Source: Arenibacter certesii DSM 19833 (GTDB lineage: Bacteria > Bacteroidota > Bacteroidia > Flavobacteriales > Flavobacteriaceae). Taken from it: DNA of 64,000 bases. The notes below the pieces were generated by a model. That model saw only the letters and a program-made list of their open reading frames with translations. It made no database searches and had not been told where the DNA came from. The DNA is taken from assembly GCF_000429545.1 (NCBI RefSeq), contig NZ_AUCB01000015.1:49829-113828 (forward strand). The letters run 5' to 3'. The translations under genes and the position numbers were made by a program. Position 1 is the stretch's first letter, and the number at the start of each line of letters is the position of its first letter. Below, piece after piece: positions 1-8,163 of this stretch.

Positions 1-664
1 TTTCCCTAAAGGAATCCACATCGGATTGAAAGACACCAAATTTCTTATCCGCAATATGTTGCGTAGGACGCTTAGGAAGAGATTCTTTAGGATACTTCAT
101 AAATGCTCCCAAAGTTGCATAACTAAGTCGTAGACCCCTCTCTACACCTTTCTTGGATTCAGTCAATAATTTATACCCATTGGCGTTTCCTTCGAAATCT
201 AGGATATCCTGATATTCCTTATTGGTCAACAGATTCTTAAAGCGCTGTCCGTTCCCGTTCTTAAAATACTCACCAATAGCTTTTTCGCCACTATGTCCAA
301 ATGGAGGGTTGCCTATATCATGTGCCAAAGCCGCCGCAGCTACTATAGCTCCAAAATCATTAAACTTATAGCCGTGAATTTCACTTAAGTAGGGGTGTTT
401 CTCTAATATCTGCCTGCCAGCAATCCGCCCCAAGCTTCTTCCTACTACGGAAACTTCCAAACTGTGGGTTAATCGGGTATGTACAAAATCTGTCTTAGAC
501 AAAGGTATAACTTGCGTCTTGTCCTGTAGACTTCTAAAAGCAGCGGAAAAAATAATCCGATCATAATCTACCTCAAAACCCAAACGGGTTTCATCCTGTT
601 CTTTTCGCAATCTTTTCTTAGCATCTCCAAAGCGTCTTAAGGAGAGTAATTGTTCCCATTCCAT
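1..664 (-). CDS. dgt: Deoxyguanosinetriphosphate triphosphohydrolase (dGTPase), 3' part cut by window edge
   Basis: The reading frame begins at ATG 662-664 (protein starts MEWEQLLSLRRFGDAKK) and runs off the left edge after about 221 residues, roughly half of a normal dGTPase. Visible HD-phosphohydrolase features are HTRLTHSLEVS, the metal-binding HD in ALAHDIGNPPFGHSGEKAI, and the downstream FEGNANGYKLL, all diagnostic of the Dgt family. The family hydrolyses dGTP to deoxyguanosine and triphosphate in the cytosol, controlling dNTP pools. It is transcribed away from the phosphate genes to its right. The identification is firm; the C-terminus lies outside the window. Confidence 0.93.
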   Translation of the reverse strand, partial: MEWEQLLSLRRFGDAKKRLRKEQDETRLGFEVDYDRIIFSAAFRSLQDKTQVIPLSKTDFVHTRLTHSLEVSVVGRSLGRIAGRQILEKHPYLSEIHGYKFNDFGAIVAAAALAHDIGNPPFGHSGEKAIGEYFKNGNGQRFKNLLTNKEYQDILDFEGNANGYKLLTESKKGVERGLRLSYATLGAFMKYPKESLPKRPTQHIADKKFGVFQSDVDSFRE

Positions 665-874
665 AGTAACTAATTAAAGCTTGCAAGATACATTATTCAC
701 GGATGGGCAACCTATAAAATCCATTTCAAAATCCTCATTGTTTGCTTAAGTTTAACGATAATTTAATTCAATTTTTACATCCCTATGGCAGCCACATACT
801 ACTTTTGCTGCTCTTATATTAAAAACAGTTTCATTGATTTTATTAGTTTTTGTCGACTATTTACGTGAAACTCA

Positions 875-902
875 GCTACCTTTAACCAAGGTAGCTTTTT
901 TA
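875..902 (+). terminator. Rho-independent terminator
   Basis: Eight-base stem GCTACCTT (875-882) pairs with AAGGTAGC (888-895) across a five-base loop and is followed by a run of T. It reads on the plus strand, although no protein gene precedes it on that strand. Confidence 0.75.
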
Positions 903-925
903 TTTAAAGTAAATTTGTTTGTTTC

Positions 926-961
926 TTTACATTAAGTTAACAATCATTTCAGAAATTTGCA
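926..961 (+). promoter_or_regulatory. Pho-box-like phased array and promoter core of the phosphate porin
   Basis: TTTACA (926), TTAACA (937) and TTCAGA (948) repeat with an exact 11-base pitch, leading into the ATTTGCA -7 region. The 14-base core TTCAGAAATTTGCA (948-961) matches the PiT promoter core at 2225-2238 in 13 of 14 positions. The pitch and unit resemble the TT(A/T)ACA repeats bound by PhoP/PhoB-type OmpR-family regulators. Phosphate control is inferred from this and from the genes served. Confidence 0.6.
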
Positions 962-986
962 GCCGACAAAAACTAATACTTTATCT

Positions 987-2183
987 ATGAAACAAATAGC
1001 GCTATTGCTATTCATTTTCTCCTGCACCCAATCTTTTTCCCAAACCCCAGCCCCAGAATTTGGTAAAGGATTATTAAATCTCGTTGGCAAGGATAGCACG
1101 TGGACAATGAAACTTGCAACACGAATGCAGTTTTTATCCGCTACAACCTGGGACCAAAACAGTGATGATAAATGGGTAGACCCCCACAGCACGGCATTGG
1201 TCCGTAGAGCACGATTTAAATTTGATGGATTTGCCTATTCCCAAAAATTAAAATATAAAATAGAACTAGGATTATCTAACCGCGATATGTCAGGGGCTTC
1301 CGAATACACAAGCAATGCCCCTAGATATATTTTAGATGCGGTGGTTATGTGGAACTTTTACGAAAACTTTGAATTATGGATCGGACAGGCTAAATTGCCT
1401 GGCAATATGGAGCGCGTTATCTCTTCTGGAAACCTACAACAGGTAGACCGATCAATGCTAAATAGCAAATTTACTTTAGACCGTGAGACAGGACTTCAGC
1501 TTAGGCACCATTTTTATCTCCACAATAATTTCTTAATTCGTGAAAAGTTTGCCTTATCTCAAGGGGAAGGTAGAAATGTTACCAACGGAAATATTGGCGG
1601 CGCACAGTTTACCGGTAGAATAGAATTACTCCCTTTCGGTGAGTTTTCCGGTGAGGGCGAATATAAGGGAAGCGACCTAGCACGCGAAGAACAACCTAAA
1701 CTTATGCTCTCTGCTACCTATGACTATAATAGCAATGCCGTTAAAACCAGGAGCAATCAAGGCACCTACATGGTAAATGATATAGGCTTTCATAAAACCG
1801 ACATAAATACTTTATTTTTGGATGCCATGTTTAAATATAGGGGCTTTTCCTTTATGGGCGAATATGCACATAGAAATGCACAAGATCCTATAGCAAAAAA
1901 CGCAGATGGCAGCCCTACTGGAGATAAAGTAGCGGTTGGCGATGGCCTAAATTTACAATCAGGCTATCTTTTAAAGAATAATTGGGAGGTTTCTGGAAGG
2001 TATACCCATATTTCCTTAGATGAAGCCATAACTGGCAACCCACCCGAAAATCAATATACTTTAGGTCTTTCTAAATACATAGTAGGCCACAAATTAAAAA
2101 TTCAAACGGATCTAAGTTATTTATCCGTTAATGGCGGAACCAACGAATTAATGTATAGATTACAATTCGATATTCATTTTTAA
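987..2183 (+). CDS. Phosphate-selective porin O/P family outer-membrane protein
   Basis: A 398-residue protein with a signal peptide (MKQIALLLFIFSCTQSFSQ) followed by alternating polar/aromatic beta-strand sequence ending in a terminal strand with a C-terminal phenylalanine (LMYRLQFDIHF), as expected of an outer-membrane barrel. Composition and order (RRARFKFDGFAYSQKLKYKIEL, IGQAKLPGNMERV) match the OprP/OprO-like Porin_O_P family, which passes phosphate or polyphosphate. I chose ATG 987 because a TTG 30 bases upstream lies inside the promoter core. The next gene is a PiT phosphate transporter 74 bases on with the same type of phased array, so the pair likely forms a phosphate uptake route across both membranes. 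Confidence 0.88.
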   Translation: MKQIALLLFIFSCTQSFSQTPAPEFGKGLLNLVGKDSTWTMKLATRMQFLSATTWDQNSDDKWVDPHSTALVRRARFKFDGFAYSQKLKYKIELGLSNRDMSGASEYTSNAPRYILDAVVMWNFYENFELWIGQAKLPGNMERVISSGNLQQVDRSMLNSKFTLDRETGLQLRHHFYLHNNFLIREKFALSQGEGRNVTNGNIGGAQFTGRIELLPFGEFSGEGEYKGSDLAREEQPKLMLSATYDYNSNAVKTRSNQGTYMVNDIGFHKTDINTLFLDAMFKYRGFSFMGEYAHRNAQDPIAKNADGSPTGDKVAVGDGLNLQSGYLLKNNWEVSGRYTHISLDEAITGNPPENQYTLGLSKYIVGHKLKIQTDLSYLSVNGGTNELMYRLQFDIHF

Positions 2184-2191
2184 GCAATAAG

Positions 2192-2238
2192 ATAACATTA
2201 AGATAACATTAGCAACCAACGGACTTCAGATATTTGCA
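2192..2238 (+). promoter_or_regulatory. Pho-box-like phased array and promoter core of the PiT gene
   Basis: ATAACA (2192), ATAACA (2203), AACCAA (2214) and TTCAGA (2225) continue at an 11-base pitch into TATTTGCA. The core TTCAGATATTTGCA differs at one position from that before the porin at 948-961. This gives the transporter its own promoter even though it follows the porin closely. Confidence 0.6.
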
Positions 2239-2257
2239 AACATTTTTCTTAGCTACT

Positions 2258-4525
2258 ATGGATAATATATACTTTTTAATGATCATTGCCCTAGTCTTTT
2301 TGGCAGTAGCCGATTTGATAGTGGGCGTTAGTAACGATGCAGTTAATTTTTTAAACTCAGCTATTGGCTCCAAAGCCATCTCTTTTAGGACTATTATGGT
2401 CGTAGCGAGTCTAGGTATTGCTATAGGTGCCATTTTTTCGAGTGGGATGATGGAAGTAGCCCGAAAAGGGATATTTAATCCCAGTGAGTTTATGTTCAGT
2501 GAGATCATGATTATTTTTATGGCGGTAATGATTACCGACATCCTGCTTCTAGACTTCTTTAACACTATAGGAATGCCCACCTCTACTACCGTCTCCATTG
2601 TATTTGAACTTCTGGGAGCATCAGTAGCAATGGCATTTATAAAAGTAGGGGCAGATTCTGGAAGTTATATAGATGTATACAACTATATTAACACCTCCAA
2701 AGCGACCGAAATTATCATGGGTATTCTCCTCTCCGTGGTAATCGCATTTTCTGTAGGAGCTTTTGTTCAGTACATATCCCGACTATTACTCACCTTCGAA
2801 TTTAGAAAAAAAGCGAAATGGATGGGAGCACTTTTTAGTGGAATAGCACTTACTGCAATTACCTATTTTATCTTGATAAAAGGATTAAATGGAGCCTCTT
2901 TTGTCAGCGAAAATTTTTTAGCAATTATCCAGGCAAATACATTGGCAATTGTTGTTGGTAGTCTTTTCCTTTGGTTCCTAATTTCCTATATCATATCAAC
3001 CGTTTTAAACTACGACATTTACAAGCTTATTATTATTGTAGGAACCTTTGCATTGGCACTTGCATTTGCCGGTAATGATTTGGTGAACTTTATAGGTGTG
3101 CCTATAGCCGCTTGGGAATCTTTTGAGGCCTGGAATAGCTCCGGAGTAGCTGCCAATGAATTTAACATGGGGATGCTTTCGGCAAAAGTAGCCACCAATC
3201 CATATATCTTGTTTGGGGCGGGAATGATCATGGTGCTTACCTTATGGTTTTCCAAAAAAGCGCGCTACGTAACACAGACCGAAATTAACCTATCCCGAGA
3301 GGGGGAATCGAAAGAGCGATTTCAACCAAATTTTTTATCCAGGACCATCGTTAGGGTCGCCATGCTCATATCGTCTGGAACAAACGCATTGATCCCGGCA
3401 TCCCTTAAGAAAAAAATTGACATTAAATTTGAGAAGCCCGTAATAGCCCTATCAAAAGATAAAACTTTTGAAATGCCCGCTTTTGATATTATTAGAGCAG
3501 CGGTAAACCTTATGGTAGCCGGGGTATTAATATCTTTAGCTACCTCATACAAACTACCATTATCTACCACCTATGTTACCTTCATGGTAGCCATGGGATC
3601 TTCTCTTGCAGATAGGGCATGGGGTGCAGAAAGCGCTGTTTACCGAGTTGCCGGAGTATTAAATGTTATTGGAGGATGGTTTTTCACCGCATTTATGGCA
3701 TTTACTTCTGCTGCAGTAATTGCATATCTGATCAATATACATGTACCTTCCATGGTTGCAATCCTTCTATTGGTAGCGGTATTTCTTTTAGTACGTAATT
3801 ATATTTCCCACAGCAAAAAATCTAAAGAAATTAGTGCAGAAGATAGCTTGAGAAAAGCAGAAAGCAGTTCTATACAAGGTGTAATTGAAGAAAGTGCCAA
3901 CAACATTTCTAACGTGGCCAAAAGAAGCAACAAGATATACACTAACACCATAAACGGATTGGCAAAACAAGATTTGGACATGCTTAAGAAAAATAAAAAG
4001 CAAGTGACAAAACTTTCTGCCGAGGTAGATGATCTTAGAGATCATATCTTTTTCTTCATTAAAAACCTGGACGAAGCCAGTGTCGGGGCAAGTAATTTCT
4101 ACATTAATATCCTAGGATATTTGCAGGATATGGCTCAATCACTAGAGTATTTATCCAAAATAAGTCACAAGCACATTAATAATAATCATAAGAAATTAAA
4201 ATACAATCAAATAAAAGAGATCAAGGAAATAGATCAAAAGCTAGATCTGTTACTTAGCGAGACCAAGGAAGCTTTCGAGACCCGTAATTTCACCAAAATA
4301 GGGACTATACTAGGCAGTAAACAAACTTTGCTCGATATGGTCTCCCAGAAAATTGAAAAACAGATTGAACGGACCCGTACAGAGGAATCCAGTCCAAAGA
4401 ATACTACCCTGTATTTCACCATTCTATTGGAAACTAAAGATTTTATAAACGCCACTATGAATCTATTGGAACTATACTATCAAGAACATGATAGTACGGT
4501 AAAACCTGCCAAGGTAGAAGTGTAG
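2258..4525 (+). CDS. Inorganic phosphate transporter, PiT family, with C-terminal PhoU-like domain
   Basis: A 755-residue membrane protein. Two copies of the PHO4 signature are visible: GVSNDAVNFLNSAIGSKAIS near residue 23 and AFAGNDLVNFIGVPIAAWES near residue 270. They are separated by multiple hydrophobic helices and a cytoplasmic loop. After about residue 535 the protein becomes a soluble, helix-rich region of roughly 200 residues (DDLRDHIFFFIKNLDEAS, KNTTLYFTILLETKDFINATMNLLELYY) resembling PhoU. Family role: proton- or cation-coupled phosphate import. The fused tail suggests autoregulation. ATG 2258 is preferred over a TTG at 2234, which falls in the -7 box. Confidence 0.92.
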   Translation: MDNIYFLMIIALVFLAVADLIVGVSNDAVNFLNSAIGSKAISFRTIMVVASLGIAIGAIFSSGMMEVARKGIFNPSEFMFSEIMIIFMAVMITDILLLDFFNTIGMPTSTTVSIVFELLGASVAMAFIKVGADSGSYIDVYNYINTSKATEIIMGILLSVVIAFSVGAFVQYISRLLLTFEFRKKAKWMGALFSGIALTAITYFILIKGLNGASFVSENFLAIIQANTLAIVVGSLFLWFLISYIISTVLNYDIYKLIIIVGTFALALAFAGNDLVNFIGVPIAAWESFEAWNSSGVAANEFNMGMLSAKVATNPYILFGAGMIMVLTLWFSKKARYVTQTEINLSREGESKERFQPNFLSRTIVRVAMLISSGTNALIPASLKKKIDIKFEKPVIALSKDKTFEMPAFDIIRAAVNLMVAGVLISLATSYKLPLSTTYVTFMVAMGSSLADRAWGAESAVYRVAGVLNVIGGWFFTAFMAFTSAAVIAYLINIHVPSMVAILLLVAVFLLVRNYISHSKKSKEISAEDSLRKAESSSIQGVIEESANNISNVAKRSNKIYTNTINGLAKQDLDMLKKNKKQVTKLSAEVDDLRDHIFFFIKNLDEASVGASNFYINILGYLQDMAQSLEYLSKISHKHINNNHKKLKYNQIKEIKEIDQKLDLLLSETKEAFETRNFTKIGTILGSKQTLLDMVSQKIEKQIERTRTEESSPKNTTLYFTILLETKDFINATMNLLELYYQEHDSTVKPAKVEV

Positions 4526-4548
4526 GCCAATTCATTGATTAAAATCCG

Positions 4549-4590
4549 AAAAGGCAAACCGTAGCTTTATAGCACAGTTTGCCTTTTTTA
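4549..4590 (+). terminator. Rho-independent terminator after PiT
   Basis: AAAAGGCAAAC (4549-4559) pairs perfectly with GTTTGCCTTTT (4577-4587), with further T residues. It closes the phosphate transcription unit 24 bases after the PiT stop. Confidence 0.88.
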
Positions 4591-4719
4591 GTTTTTTAAT
4601 AATAGAAGGAATCTCATTGATGGTTACAGTACGACTCACTGCCACCAATTTAGGCGCATTAGAACTAATATCTCCCTAGAATCACAGCATCGAAACAGTT
4701 AACTACTATTAGCCTCGTC

Positions 4720-5307
4720 TTAACCATAGAAGTTCATATGATCTATATATTCCCATACTGCATCGGGAAGTAAAGGCCGTATATTTTTCTTTAATTTAAT
4801 TTGGTCGCGAATAAAAGTGGAAGATATTTCCATAATTGGAGCCGCAACATGATGTATGCTCTCATGACCTTCAAATCTATTTTCTATTTTCCCTTCAGAA
4901 ATCCTAGGGTACACATAGATATCGTGATGCTCCAGTATAACCTCATAGTTCTTCCATTTATGGAAACCCTTTAGGTTATCCTCACCCATGATAAGGGAAA
5001 AATCGTATTTACCCTTGTATTTTTCATTGATATGAGCCAACGTATGTATCGTATAATTGGGCTGTGGCAAATTAAATTCTATATCACTTGCTTTTAATTT
5101 GGGATAGTTTTTTACCGCCTCAAAGACCAGTTGATATCTATCATTGTTATCCAACAAGGTTTTTTTGGTTTTAAAGGGACTTTGTGGTGTTATTACAAAC
5201 CACACCTCATCTAAATCCGAGAACTCCACCATATGATTGGCAAGTACCAAATGACCAATATGTATGGGATTGAACGTCCCAAAAAACAGTCCTATTTTTT
5301 TCTTCAT
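4720..5307 (-). CDS. nadD: Nicotinate-nucleotide adenylyltransferase
   Basis: 195 residues. The nucleotidyltransferase signature GTFNPIHIGH (residues 10-19) and the C-terminal ISSTFIRDQIK motif are present. NadD adenylates nicotinate mononucleotide to deamido-NAD in NAD synthesis. The length is normal for the family. It is the last gene of a leftward yicC-gmk-nadD run, an order common in Flavobacteriia, with 79 bases between gmk and nadD. Confidence 0.95.
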   Translation of the reverse strand: MKKKIGLFFGTFNPIHIGHLVLANHMVEFSDLDEVWFVITPQSPFKTKKTLLDNNDRYQLVFEAVKNYPKLKASDIEFNLPQPNYTIHTLAHINEKYKGKYDFSLIMGEDNLKGFHKWKNYEVILEHHDIYVYPRISEGKIENRFEGHESIHHVAAPIMEISSTFIRDQIKLKKNIRPLLPDAVWEYIDHMNFYG

Positions 5308-5386
5308 GCCTTTACAAAGTCCGTTATCACTTTAAAAAAACTTTATTTGATCAGCTAGAGAGAACAAACTGCAAATTAAAGTTGGC

Positions 5387-5971
5387 TTAAGCTTTAGCTT
5401 CTGCACCTATAAATTCTGCCACCAGTTTATGCGCTTCATCTAGCGCTACCTCTAGATCATAATTCTTTATAATCTTATCAAATTGGGGTGCAGTTGCCAA
5501 TTCTACCGAGGCCTTGGCAATACGCATATTAATTTTGTCCTCAGATTCAGTACTTCGTTTTTTTAACCTAATTTTTAGCTCATCCACGCTTGGTGGCTTC
5601 ACAAAAACAGCAAGCGTCCGTTCCGGAAACTTCTTCTTGATCCGTAAGCCTCCTGCAACATCTATATCAAAGATTACATTTTTCCCTTCGGCCCACAGTC
5701 GCTCTACTTCACTTTTTAGGGTTCCATAGAAATTATCCCGATATACCTCTTCCCATTCTAAAAAGTCATCTGCTTTTATATGTTTCTTAAACTCGGACAA
5801 ACGCATAAAATAATAATGTTCCCCGTGTTTTTCCTTGCCCCGCCTTGGCCTAGATGTGGCAGATATGGAAAACGCCAAATTAAGTTCTGGTTGCTCCAGA
5901 AGGTGCCTTACTATGGTTGTTTTACCACTTCCTGAAGGCGCTGAAAATATAATTAATTTACCTCCTTTCAT
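5387..5971 (-). CDS. gmk: Guanylate kinase
   Basis: 194 residues with the P-loop PSGSGKTT (residues 12-19) and the GMP-binding SRPRRGKEKHGEHYYF region. It phosphorylates GMP to GDP. The start codon overlaps the yicC stop by one base, so the two genes are translationally coupled. Length and motifs are ordinary for the family. Confidence 0.96.
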   Translation of the reverse strand: MKGGKLIIFSAPSGSGKTTIVRHLLEQPELNLAFSISATSRPRRGKEKHGEHYYFMRLSEFKKHIKADDFLEWEEVYRDNFYGTLKSEVERLWAEGKNVIFDIDVAGGLRIKKKFPERTLAVFVKPPSVDELKIRLKKRSTESEDKINMRIAKASVELATAPQFDKIIKNYDLEVALDEAHKLVAEFIGAEAKA

Positions 5972-6828
5972 TATAATACATTGAGCATTTGTTCTTTAAT
6001 CTTCTCCAACTCATCCTTCATCTGCACTACCAATTGTTGCATGGGCGCAAAGTTTGCCTTAGAACCAATGGTATTTATCTCCCTACCGATTTCCTGCCCT
6101 ATAAAAGCCAGTTTCTTTCCGTTAGAATCTTCAGAGCCCAAGGTAGATGTGAAATAATCCAAATGGTTTTGTAATCTTACTTTCTCCTCTGTTATATCGT
6201 ATTTCTCTAGATAGTAGATCAATTCCTGCTCAAACCGATTCTCATCTAAATCCACCTTTAAATCGGATACGGCCTTTTCTAATCGCTCTCTTATGGTTTG
6301 CAACCTATCCTTATCCATAATAGCTACTTTGGACAATAACGCTTTTAAAGTAGCTATCCTAGCCTTAAAATCATCCTCCAAGACTTTTCCTTCCTCGGTT
6401 CGGAAATTATTGATTTCCTTTAAAGCTTCGGTAAGTGTATCCTTTATAACTAAAAACTCCTCTTCATCTATATCCTCTCTTTCAGTTTTCATGGTATCCG
6501 GAATACGCATTGCTATTTCTAGTAACGCCATATCATTTCCTGGTACAATCTTTCCCAATTGCTGCATATACTGTCGTACTACGGTCTCATTCACCATTGA
6601 AGAGGTCTCCTCACCTGTATTTTCAATATATAAACCAAAATCTACCTTCCCCCTTACAAGAGAACTGGCAATGGTCTTGCGCAATTCCAATTCCTTTTCC
6701 CTGTATGCAGATGGTATCCTAGCATTTAGATCTAGACTTTTGCTGTTAAGGGATTTTATCTCTATGGTGATTTTTTTTGATGGAAGCTGTATTACATGCT
6801 TCCCAAAACCCGTCATGGATTGAATCAT
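5971..6828 (-). CDS. yicC: YicC/YloC family endoribonuclease
   Basis: 285 residues. It begins with the hallmark MIQSMTGFG and ends in the DUF1732 core (GKKLAFIGQEIGREINTIGSKA), the full YicC architecture. Family members are endoribonucleases linked to RNA decay and stationary-phase survival. It is the first gene of the yicC-gmk-nadD unit; a 94-base gap separates it from the upstream SdpI-like gene. Confidence 0.93.
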   Translation of the reverse strand: MIQSMTGFGKHVIQLPSKKITIEIKSLNSKSLDLNARIPSAYREKELELRKTIASSLVRGKVDFGLYIENTGEETSSMVNETVVRQYMQQLGKIVPGNDMALLEIAMRIPDTMKTEREDIDEEEFLVIKDTLTEALKEINNFRTEEGKVLEDDFKARIATLKALLSKVAIMDKDRLQTIRERLEKAVSDLKVDLDENRFEQELIYYLEKYDITEEKVRLQNHLDYFTSTLGSEDSNGKKLAFIGQEIGREINTIGSKANFAPMQQLVVQMKDELEKIKEQMLNVL

Positions 6829-6922
6829 AAATTAATTTTAAGTTTTGACAAATGTAATCAAAATAGATTTTTTTAGCTTCAATCTATGTTACATTCAAGA
6901 AATTACAGCCCAGAAGAAATTA

Positions 6923-7309
6923 CTAGCTTTGGAAATTACATAAAATTACTGTACGAGGGGTTAAGGGCTTTCCATCTTTATCGAAGTGAACTATTAGTTG
7001 GTTTTCGCACCACCAAAGTCCAATAATGACACCTATTACAAGTGAAAAAGCAGAAATAACAACTACCCAAGAAGGTGATATAGTATATGTAACAGCACCT
7101 ATAGCCGTGGTGGAAACACCTAAATAAAATAGCATTTTTGCGCCAATTATATGGGCAAAATCCCATGTTTCCTTGGTCTTCATACTCCTGCGAGTGCGAT
7201 AACCATAGAAGTAACTGATATTTTTAGGAGGGAATTTTTTATAAAACCAAGCTATCGGTAGTAATATACCACCTGGAGTCAAGGCTAATATAAAAAATTC
7301 CCATTCCAA
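6923..7309 (-). CDS. SdpI family integral membrane protein
   Basis: 128 residues with three predicted membrane segments. Between the first and second it carries the SdpI/YhfL family motif GYRTRRSMKTKETW (residues 36-49). In Bacillus, SdpI gives immunity to the SdpC toxin, but most homologues have no assigned role. The gene sits 5 bases downstream of a DUF1080 lipoprotein gene and is probably co-transcribed with it. Whether it contributes to sugar use or merely rides along is unknown. Confidence 0.8.
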   Translation of the reverse strand: MEWEFFILALTPGGILLPIAWFYKKFPPKNISYFYGYRTRRSMKTKETWDFAHIIGAKMLFYLGVSTTAIGAVTYTISPSWVVVISAFSLVIGVIIGLWWCENQLIVHFDKDGKPLTPRTVILCNFQS

Positions 7310-7314
7310 CTATA

Positions 7315-8145
7315 TCATAATTCCCTTACCCAAATATTCCTAAAACTCACCCTGCTATTATCTCCATGGTCTTGAAGCTTTAGAGGGCCTTTTCCGTGTG
7401 GCGGGTTCTTGGGCCAACCTACATAAGGTGTAGTTCCCTTTATCTCTACATTATCCTGAATCAAGATGCCATTATGGATTACCGTCATGGTTCCCGATTT
7501 AGTTTTGTCCCCTTTTTCATTAAACTCCGGGGCATGATAAATTATATCATAACTATTCCATTCCCCACTGGGCACAGAAGCCATGGCCAGAGGAGTGTGT
7601 TGCTTGTAGATGGAGCCTACTTGGCCGTTTACATAGGTTTCATTATCGTTATTATCCAATATCTGAACCTCGTAAAGCCCTTGTAAAAAAACACCACTAT
7701 TACCCCTACTCTGTCCTTTTCCTTGAATATCGGCGGGAGATTTCCACTCCAAGTGCAATTGCACGCTACCAAACTTCTGTACGGTCTGTATATCACCGGT
7801 CTTATTGGCAACAGTCATACTTCCATCCGAATTTACGAGCCACTTGGCATTGGTACTATCCTTAGCACTCACCCAATTATCCAAATTATCACCGCCAAAT
7901 AGCACAATGGCGTCACTTGGGGGGGCAATAAAATTAACGTTCGATTTTATAACCGGAGGGACAGGCTTGTACACCTCAGTTTCTTCGGGCTTGGTAGGCT
8001 CGGCTCCATTATACTCTTCATGAACTACGATAGTATTTGTATTTGAAGCGATCTCTTTTGGCTGTAATGGATCTACTTCTACTTTCTCCTTACAAGCCAC
8101 AGTAAGCAACAATATTAGGAGGACATAACTAAATTTCAATTTCAT
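7315..8145 (-). CDS. DUF1080 (3-keto-disaccharide hydrolase-like) lipoprotein
   Basis: 276 residues. The N-terminal lipobox LLTVAC (Cys18) predicts an outer-membrane or periplasmic lipoprotein. A Pro/Glu-rich linker leads into a DUF1080 domain from about residue 75: VLFGGDNLDNWVS, RGNSGVFLQGLYEVQILDN and a C-terminal LQDHGDNSRVSFRNIWVREL. This concanavalin-like family acts on 3-keto-glycosides. It follows a second DUF1080 gene by 18 bases. The two share fold motifs but differ in N-terminal linker and strand insertions, so they may take different substrates. Confidence 0.88.
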   Translation of the reverse strand: MKLKFSYVLLILLLTVACKEKVEVDPLQPKEIASNTNTIVVHEEYNGAEPTKPEETEVYKPVPPVIKSNVNFIAPPSDAIVLFGGDNLDNWVSAKDSTNAKWLVNSDGSMTVANKTGDIQTVQKFGSVQLHLEWKSPADIQGKGQSRGNSGVFLQGLYEVQILDNNDNETYVNGQVGSIYKQHTPLAMASVPSGEWNSYDIIYHAPEFNEKGDKTKSGTMTVIHNGILIQDNVEIKGTTPYVGWPKNPPHGKGPLKLQDHGDNSRVSFRNIWVREL

Positions 8146-8163
8146 AAGTTTTAGATTTATAAA

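Larger units (their letters stand above)
665..986. other. Intergenic region with possible small transcript
   Basis: This stretch separates dgt (leftward) from the porin (rightward). It contains a perfect Bacteroidota-type -7 box (TACTTTTG, 800-807, plus strand) and, about 90 bases on, a strong terminator (875-902). No open frame of note lies between them, so a short RNA of roughly 90 nt starting near 814 is possible. The -33 element is weak. The right end holds the phased array before the porin. The small RNA is inference only. Confidence 0.35.

Noticed and set aside
957..986. TTG start extending the porin
   Set aside because: It lies within the ATTTGCA promoter core and would put ten residues before a good signal peptide.
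2234..2257. TTG start extending the PiT protein
   Set aside because: It falls inside the -7 region shared with the porin promoter.
2209..2598. 129-codon ORF antisense to PiT
   Set aside because: A shadow of the membrane gene; its composition mirrors hydrophobic codons and has no start context.
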